From Runella zeae DSM 19591 (GTDB taxonomy: Bacteria > Bacteroidota > Bacteroidia > Cytophagales > Spirosomataceae): a stretch of 38,238 bases of DNA. Made by a program: the position numbers and the translations under genes. Numbering within the stretch: position 1 is the first letter of the stretch; each line of letters opens with the position of its first letter. Shown here one piece after another: positions 34,468-38,238 of this stretch. The stretch is from assembly GCF_000423565.1 (NCBI RefSeq), contig NZ_KE384047.1, positions 1 to 38,238 of the forward strand. The letters run 5' to 3'. The notes under the pieces were generated by a model. That model was not told the DNA's origin and ran no database searches. It worked only from the letters and a program-made list of their open reading frames with translations.

Positions 34468-35154
34468 TTACCACCACTTCCAGAAGGCTCTTTCTGCTTT
34501 TTGTGTTTCCCAATTTTCAAAACGTTTATTAATAGCTATTTTTAATCTTTCGTAGTTATACCAATTATCGGCTACTTTGTATTGGTTTGGTTTTCCAGCC
34601 AAGAGAAGCGCTTTGAAGTCATTCAAATAGTTTCCTGAGTCAAAGCTGAGGTAGGGAAGCGCGAAACGGTTTCCTCGCTCGCTTACATCTTCGAGCATCA
34701 AAATCCCGTCACAGCATGTATCTAGAAGGTTAGGGGCCGTGATTTTTCTTTTTTTGAACTCTTCGATTTCACAATTGTGATCACTTCTGAATGTATTACT
34801 GATAAGTTCGTTGTCGATGAGCCATCCTAAAAAAAATCCTGTATATATGCTAGAGTCAGATTCGTTATGGGGTTTGGAATCTTCTATTCCCATGTGGCGT
34901 TTGATGCGATTATAAACATCCACCGAATTTTCTAAAGTTTCTCGATAGTCAGTGATTTTGTAACCTTCTTCGATTTTTTCTTCAACTAGAGTCTTTATTC
35001 TGAGAAGTGCATTTTCTAAATTACCACAACCTTCCCACGATTTACTGAGCCAATGATAAAATACCCCTTGGATGATGTCTACACCGTTGTTGTAAATCGA
35101 TGCTTTAAAATGATAGGTTTTACCTTCACTTTCTTTTATTAAATAAGTAAGCAT
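34468..35154 (-). CDS. uncharacterised protein, DUF7832-like C-terminal part
   Basis: The protein is 228 residues, cytosolic, no signal peptide. The N-terminal about 90 residues (GKTYHFKASIYNNGVDIIQGVFYHWLSKSW, then A-x-x-x-I-x-x-L-V-E-E-K-I-E-E-G-Y) recall a small WGR-like fold. The C-terminal part (FFLGWLIDNELIS, DGILMLEDV, GNYLNDFKALL, NQYKVADNWYNYERLKIAINKRFENW) resembles a family of short Bacteroidota proteins that I know as DUF7832, whose function is unknown. Such proteins are often found as scattered single genes and may be immunity-like. GC is lower than in neighbours and a 559-bp empty stretch lies upstream, so it may be acquired. Family assignment is from memory of the pattern. Confidence 0.6.
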   Translation of the reverse strand: MLTYLIKESEGKTYHFKASIYNNGVDIIQGVFYHWLSKSWEGCGNLENALLRIKTLVEEKIEEGYKITDYRETLENSVDVYNRIKRHMGIEDSKPHNESDSSIYTGFFLGWLIDNELISNTFRSDHNCEIEEFKKRKITAPNLLDTCCDGILMLEDVSERGNRFALPYLSFDSGNYLNDFKALLLAGKPNQYKVADNWYNYERLKIAINKRFENWETQKAERAFWKWW

Positions 35155-35640
35155 ATCTCACACAATTAAAAGAAACCAAACCATCAATTAGCTATTAGTC
35201 TATTGAAGGTATACAAGCAGTAAAATTCTAATACTTTTGACAACTTCAGTTTTAATTAATGTATCCCGAATTTCCTCAAACCTCATGCCCTTGGGCAGTT
35301 GTCAAGAAAGCAGTAGGATGGCGTAAATGGCTTTATTTCTGAGTTTTAATGCACATTAAACCCTAGGGAATTGGTTTTTTAGTCCATGTGATATTCTCCT
35401 ATTTTTAGCCCTCGGCCTAAATACTTGGCGTTAAAAATACAAAACAATATCTAATGTAGTTTTGCATGACTACTCATTGCAAGTAGATACAAAAGTATTC
35501 AAGTATTTTGATATTTCCATAGCTTTAAGGCTGCCCAGATTTACACCGAAGCGAGTATTATTAAAGTCAAGGTATTGGTAGTAACTCCATCCAAAATCAT
35601 GCTAACAACTAATCAAAAGTTTCGTCGGTAATAAACCTTA
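35155..35640. other. about 490-bp region without recognisable gene
   Basis: No frame over 60 codons has credible protein content. Small palindromes (GCCCTTGGGC near 35287; CCCTAGGG near 35362) are present. It is AT-rich and may be a relic of an insertion or the promoter region of the minus-strand gene at 34468. Confidence 0.4.
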
Positions 35641-35642
35641 TG

Positions 35643-35686
35643 AAAAAAGGGTATATTACAAACCCGAAGATTTATAATATACCCTT
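35643..35686 (-). terminator. intrinsic terminator of the ArsR-SRPBCC operon, UUCG-capped
   Basis: On the minus strand AAGGGTATATTA and TAATATACCCTT form a 12-bp perfect stem. The inside extends by AAATC-TTCG-GGTTT, which makes a C(UUCG)G tetraloop, and six T's follow. It lies 27 bases after the last gene's stop. A 14-bp palindrome CCTTCTGCAGAAGG (35693-35706) sits between. Confidence 0.85.
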
Positions 35687-35713
35687 ACGCAGCCTTCTGC
35701 AGAAGGAGGATAA

Positions 35714-36133
35714 TTAGGCTTGACTTTCGGCGTATTTTTTGAAATTATCCAAAATCGCCTGCCAACCTTGTTGCTGCATTTCTACTGGATTTTGAGTTTC
35801 GGCATCAAAAACGGTAGTCACTTGAGTGCCGTTGTCAATACTTTTGAAGGTGACGGTTACTTTTCTGCCGTCGGGCATAGTATAGGTAAATCCCTCACCT
35901 TCTGTGATTTTGTCATACGTAGCTTCAAAATCAAAACCCCAACTGCCGTCTTTGGCTTCCATACGGGCGCTGTATTTTCCGCCTACTTGCATATCGTTGG
36001 AGGCACTGGGGCAGTGCCAATCATCAGAAGCAAAGTTCCATTTTGTGATGTGTTCGGGTTGGGTATAAAAATCCCAAGTTTTTTCAATATCAGTTGCAAT
36101 GTTTGCTTGAACGGTGATTTGTGTTGTGTTCAT
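35714..36133 (-). CDS. SRPBCC (AHSA1-type) domain protein
   Basis: The 139-residue protein has the START-like fold pattern: ITVQANIATDIEKTWDFYTQPEHITKWNFASDDWHCPSASNDMQVGGKYSARMEAKDG, ending in a long C-terminal helix (GWQAILDNFKKYAE). Such proteins hold a hydrophobic ligand in a helix-grip cavity, and many lie with ArsR-type regulators. It is third gene of an operon with a second SRPBCC protein and an ArsR regulator. The ligand is unknown. Confidence 0.85.
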   Translation of the reverse strand: MNTTQITVQANIATDIEKTWDFYTQPEHITKWNFASDDWHCPSASNDMQVGGKYSARMEAKDGSWGFDFEATYDKITEGEGFTYTMPDGRKVTVTFKSIDNGTQVTTVFDAETQNPVEMQQQGWQAILDNFKKYAESQA

Positions 36134-36176
36134 GGGTGTTAATGATTGAGGATTGTTAAAAATTTTACGTGATAAA

Positions 36177-36677
36177 TTATTTGATTGTTAATAAAAACTC
36201 GTCTAGGTTGTCGAGGGTCATGGCTAAGCCTTCTTCCATTCCCATCTGAATTACTACTTCTAAGTCGGAGAGTGAGTTGTAAATAATGACCGTCTCAACC
36301 AAGGCATTTTCGCCTTTGTCGCTGAAAGTCACATCCCAATTAGCGCGTGGAAGTTCGGGGTTGAGAACGCCGTTTTCGTCGCAAAATCCGTCTAAGGCGG
36401 TGAAATTATCAATAGGCTTGATAGTCTGGAAGTCGGAGATGCTCCAATACTCGGTTCCGTCGGGGGCTACCATGGCATAAAGCCACCGTCCTCCTTCGCT
36501 AAAATCCATTGATTTGGTTTTGGCTTTGAAGGGTTTAGGCGCAAACCATTGATCTAGCAACTCACTCTTGGTGTAGGCATCCCATACTAGCTGACGAGGT
36601 GCCGAGAATTCTCTTCTAAAGGTGATAGCGTTGGTGGTTTTGTCAACCAGAAAGTCAAATTGCAGATTGGGTTTCAT
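36177..36677 (-). CDS. SRPBCC (AHSA1-type) domain protein, second copy
   Basis: The protein is 166 residues: ITFRREFSAPRQLVWDAYTKSELLDQWFAPKPF is the typical AHSA1 opening (V-W-x-A-x-T-x-x-x-x-x-x-W-x-x-P), followed by SEGGRWLYAMVAPDG and a C-terminal helix (MEEGLAMTLDNLDEFL). It lies five bases after the ArsR gene, so translational coupling is likely. It differs enough from the next SRPBCC gene that the two probably bind different ligands. Confidence 0.87.
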   Translation of the reverse strand: MKPNLQFDFLVDKTTNAITFRREFSAPRQLVWDAYTKSELLDQWFAPKPFKAKTKSMDFSEGGRWLYAMVAPDGTEYWSISDFQTIKPIDNFTALDGFCDENGVLNPELPRANWDVTFSDKGENALVETVIIYNSLSDLEVVIQMGMEEGLAMTLDNLDEFLLTIK

Positions 36678-36682
36678 GAGTG

Positions 36683-36997
36683 TTATTTGTCTTTAAGCGT
36701 TAATAATAAATCATCAAGTTGGTTGAAACGGTCTTCCCAAATCTTTCGGAACTGTTCGAGCCATTTATCTATTTCTTTCATTTTCTCAATTTCGAGTTGG
36801 TAGTAAATCTCTCTCCCCTGATGCTGCTGCCTGATGAGTTCGCACTCAGTGAGGATTTTCAAGTGCTTCGAAACAGCCTGTCGAGTCGTGTCAAAATGCT
36901 CAGCAATGGCGTTGGGGGTCATTGCTTGTAAGGCGATGAGTGCTATGATAGCTCTTCTTGTGGGGTCGGCGATGGCTTGGAAAATATCTCGTCTCAT
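36683..36997 (-). CDS. ArsR family winged-helix regulator
   Basis: The protein is 104 residues from ATG 36997. [21 protein letters not shown] is the usual N-terminus of this ArsR subgroup; an upstream in-frame extension is rejected because the promoter lies there. The helix-turn-helix is [30 protein letters not shown], and the wing is REIYYQLE. No metal-binding cysteines occur, so it belongs to the SRPBCC-linked ArsR group rather than metal sensors. It heads the operon and probably represses it through the repeats at 37017-37074. Confidence 0.92.
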   Translation of the reverse strand: MRRDIFQAIADPTRRAIIALIALQAMTPNAIAEHFDTTRQAVSKHLKILTECELIRQQHQGREIYYQLEIEKMKEIDKWLEQFRKIWEDRFNQLDDLLLTLKDK

Positions 36998-37016
36998 TGT
37001 CTTTTTGTATTTATGA

Positions 37017-37074
37017 AACCAATTGGTTGCAAATTTATGTGCAACTATTCGGTTTCGCAAATTTTTTTGCAATT
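37017..37074 (-). promoter_or_regulatory. promoter and operator-like repeats of the ArsR-SRPBCC operon
   Basis: On the minus strand TTTG (37061-37058) and TAAATTTG (37037-37030) are 20 bases apart, an ideal promoter with start near 37022. Two related near-palindromes overlap it: TTGCAAATTTATGTGCAA (37027-37044, over the -7) and a CGCAAATTTTTTTGCAA copy from 37056 (over the -33). AACCAATTGGTT (37017-37028) is a perfect palindrome at the start site. Confidence 0.65.
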
Positions 37075-37188
37075 TTCCTAAAAAAAATGTCTATAATTTT
37101 TCTATTGGATTAAAAATGAGGACATTGGAAGGGGAGAAGAATCATTGCTTTGGGATCTGCAAAGCCTGTTTTAAGTTATGTTTAAACA

Positions 37189-37223
37189 AAAAAATCTGGA
37201 AAGGCAGCCCCTCCAGATTTTTT
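37189..37223 (-). terminator. bidirectional-looking terminator of the pseudouridine synthase gene
   Basis: AAAAAATCTGGA / TCCAGATTTTTT is a 12-bp perfect stem with an 11-base loop; T-runs on both sides let it work on both strands. It lies 17 bases after the minus-strand stop at 37240. Confidence 0.8.
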
Positions 37224-37239
37224 GTGAAACTTACTAATG

Positions 37240-38238
37240 TTACAACAAATACTTGAGCTTCACTACCTCTTTTTCGTTGAGGAAGCGCCATTTGCCGCGA
37301 GGAAGCTCCTTTTTATTAAGTCCGCCGTATACAGTACGGTCGAGTTTAAGTACTTCATAACCAAGCGATTCAAAAATTCGGCGTACGATACGGTTGCGAC
37401 CACTGTGGATTTCGATGCCCACTACCATCGCATCGGGAGTAACCACCGCTAAGTCGTCGGGCTTGATAGGGCCGTCTTCCAGTTCTAAACCCTCTTTGAT
37501 TTTCTCGAAGTCTTCTGCCGTAATAGGCTTGTCCAATTCTACTTGGTAGATTTTTTGGACATTGTTAGAAGGGTGCATGAGCTTCTCGGCTAATTCGCCG
37601 TCGTTTGTAAGAAGCAACAGCCCGGTGGTATTGCGGTCTAAGCGGCCTACGGGGTAGATACGCTCCGTACAAGCACCTGCTATCAATTCCATCACGGTAT
37701 GGCGTCCTTCTGGGTCGTCGGTCGTAGTGATATAGTCTTTCGGTTTATTGACCAAAATATATACCATTTTTTCGGGGTTCAAGACACGGTTACCGTATTT
37801 TACTACATCGCCAGGGTTGACTTTATACCCCATTTCCGTAACTACTTTACCGTTGATGGTGATTTGGCCTGTCTCAATAAGTCCGTCGGCTTCTCTTCTG
37901 GAGCAAAGTCCAGCATTGGCGATGTACTTGTTGAGTCGGACGAGTCCGTCGTCGTCTTTAGGCTGGATTTTTTTTGCGTATTGCTCTTCCGCACGTTTGA
38001 AGTTGTAGCGAGGTGCTTCTTCAAACTCACCTACACGACGACGTTGAGCATCTTTAGCGCGGTCTTTTTGAGGCGCTTTTTCAAAGCTTTCGTTGGTACG
38101 AGGGCGTTTTTCAGTTCTTGGCTCAAAACCTTCTTTGTCAAAAGATTTCTTAAAAACGGGTCTGTCATCACGCTCTGCTCTATCGTCTCTTTTGTCGAAA
38201 GGCTTGTCAAAGCTTCTTTCGCCGCGAGGTTTGAAGTC
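37240..38238 (-). CDS. rRNA pseudouridine synthase (RluB/RsuA family), 5' end outside window
   Basis: The frame is open to the window edge, giving 332 visible residues. The outermost about 90 are a low-complexity Arg/Lys/Asp/Glu/Phe-rich tail with repeated S-F-D-K and F-D-K-R-D-D-R units. An S4 RNA-binding domain follows (VRLNKYIANAGLCSRREADGLI, ITINGKVVTEMGYKVNPGDVV), then the catalytic domain with YPVGRLDRNTTGLLLLTNDGE carrying the nucleophilic Asp, KIYQVELDKPIT and HSGRNRIVRRIFESLGYEVLKLDRTVYGGL. It isomerises uridine in 23S (RluB) or 16S (RsuA) rRNA; RluB-type is more likely because of the charged extension. An ATG at 37833 is internal to the S4 region and not the start. Confidence 0.93.
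   Translation of the reverse strand, partial: DFKPRGERSFDKPFDKRDDRAERDDRPVFKKSFDKEGFEPRTEKRPRTNESFEKAPQKDRAKDAQRRRVGEFEEAPRYNFKRAEEQYAKKIQPKDDDGLVRLNKYIANAGLCSRREADGLIETGQITINGKVVTEMGYKVNPGDVVKYGNRVLNPEKMVYILVNKPKDYITTTDDPEGRHTVMELIAGACTERIYPVGRLDRNTTGLLLLTNDGELAEKLMHPSNNVQKIYQVELDKPITAEDFEKIKEGLELEDGPIKPDDLAVVTPDAMVVGIEIHSGRNRIVRRIFESLGYEVLKLDRTVYGGLNKKELPRGKWRFLNEKEVVKLKYLL

Noticed and set aside
35720-36142. 140-codon plus-strand frame opposite the SRPBCC gene
   Set aside because: The minus-strand SRPBCC fold and operon context are clear; the frame is a shadow.

Overview
The window reads as a chromosomal segment of a Bacteroidota bacterium of the Cytophagales type; a Runella/Spirosoma-like genus is my guess. 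Two large secreted proteins end in the gliding-motility-associated (CHU_C-type) C-terminal domain used by type IX secretion. Several promoters fit the Bacteroidota -33 TTTG / -7 TAnnTTTG pattern. Typical gene neighbourhoods of the phylum are present: rsmA-mgtE, a short-chain threonine dehydrogenase next to kbl, and ArsR with two SRPBCC proteins. No tRNA, rRNA, CRISPR array or prophage is visible.

Bases 1-9.9 kb form the downstream part of an exopolysaccharide locus. An AT-rich left edge holds the 3' end of an IS5-type transposase abutting the C-terminal remnant of an acyltransferase-3 protein. Then come a VanZ-like membrane protein, a GT26 (WecG/TagA) glycosyltransferase, a GT4 glycosyltransferase broken by an in-frame TAG, an Ala-rich predicted lipoprotein with an internal duplication, two genes that look like the two halves of the outer-membrane exopolysaccharide protein YjbH/GfcD, a polyprenyl-phosphate sugar phosphotransferase (the initiating enzyme), and a convergent PHP-family tyrosine phosphatase (CpsB/YwqE type). 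Together they suggest lipid-linked sugar initiation, glycan extension, outer-membrane export or modification, and phosphotyrosine control of assembly.

Bases 10-16.3 kb are mixed metabolism: D-aminoacyl-tRNA deacylase, a secreted sulfatase, a secreted alpha/beta hydrolase, and the threonine-to-glycine pair tdh-kbl divergent from an Lrp/AsnC regulator. The shared tdh/Lrp intergenic region carries a palindrome inside a 32-bp-spaced direct repeat and overlaps a -7 element, so it is a good operator candidate. A 21-bp tandem repeat lies in a possible small gene that ends at a strong terminator.

Bases 16.3-25.3 kb hold an AraC regulator, a long SNF2-family helicase with a clear promoter, and two tandem T9SS-type Ig-like/CHU_C proteins. 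Bases 25.3-34.5 kb hold an alkyladenine DNA glycosylase, a gluconolactonase-like protein followed by a coding-like relic, MgtE, RsmA, a 1206-residue soluble hybrid histidine kinase and a 3-hydroxyacyl-CoA dehydrogenase. Bases 34.5-38.2 kb hold an uncharacterised protein, the ArsR-SRPBCC-SRPBCC operon with visible promoter, operator-like repeats and UUCG-capped terminator, and a pseudouridine synthase cut by the window edge that carries a charged low-complexity N-terminal extension.

The best candidate for something not well described is the lipoprotein / split-YjbH trio at 4.0-7.2 kb. The intergenic repeat elements (hairpin family at 5.9 and 12.1 kb, 198-bp nested inverted repeat at 9.0 kb, 21-bp repeats at 16.0 kb) are secondary candidates. 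All function calls rest on motif recognition by eye; no database search was run.
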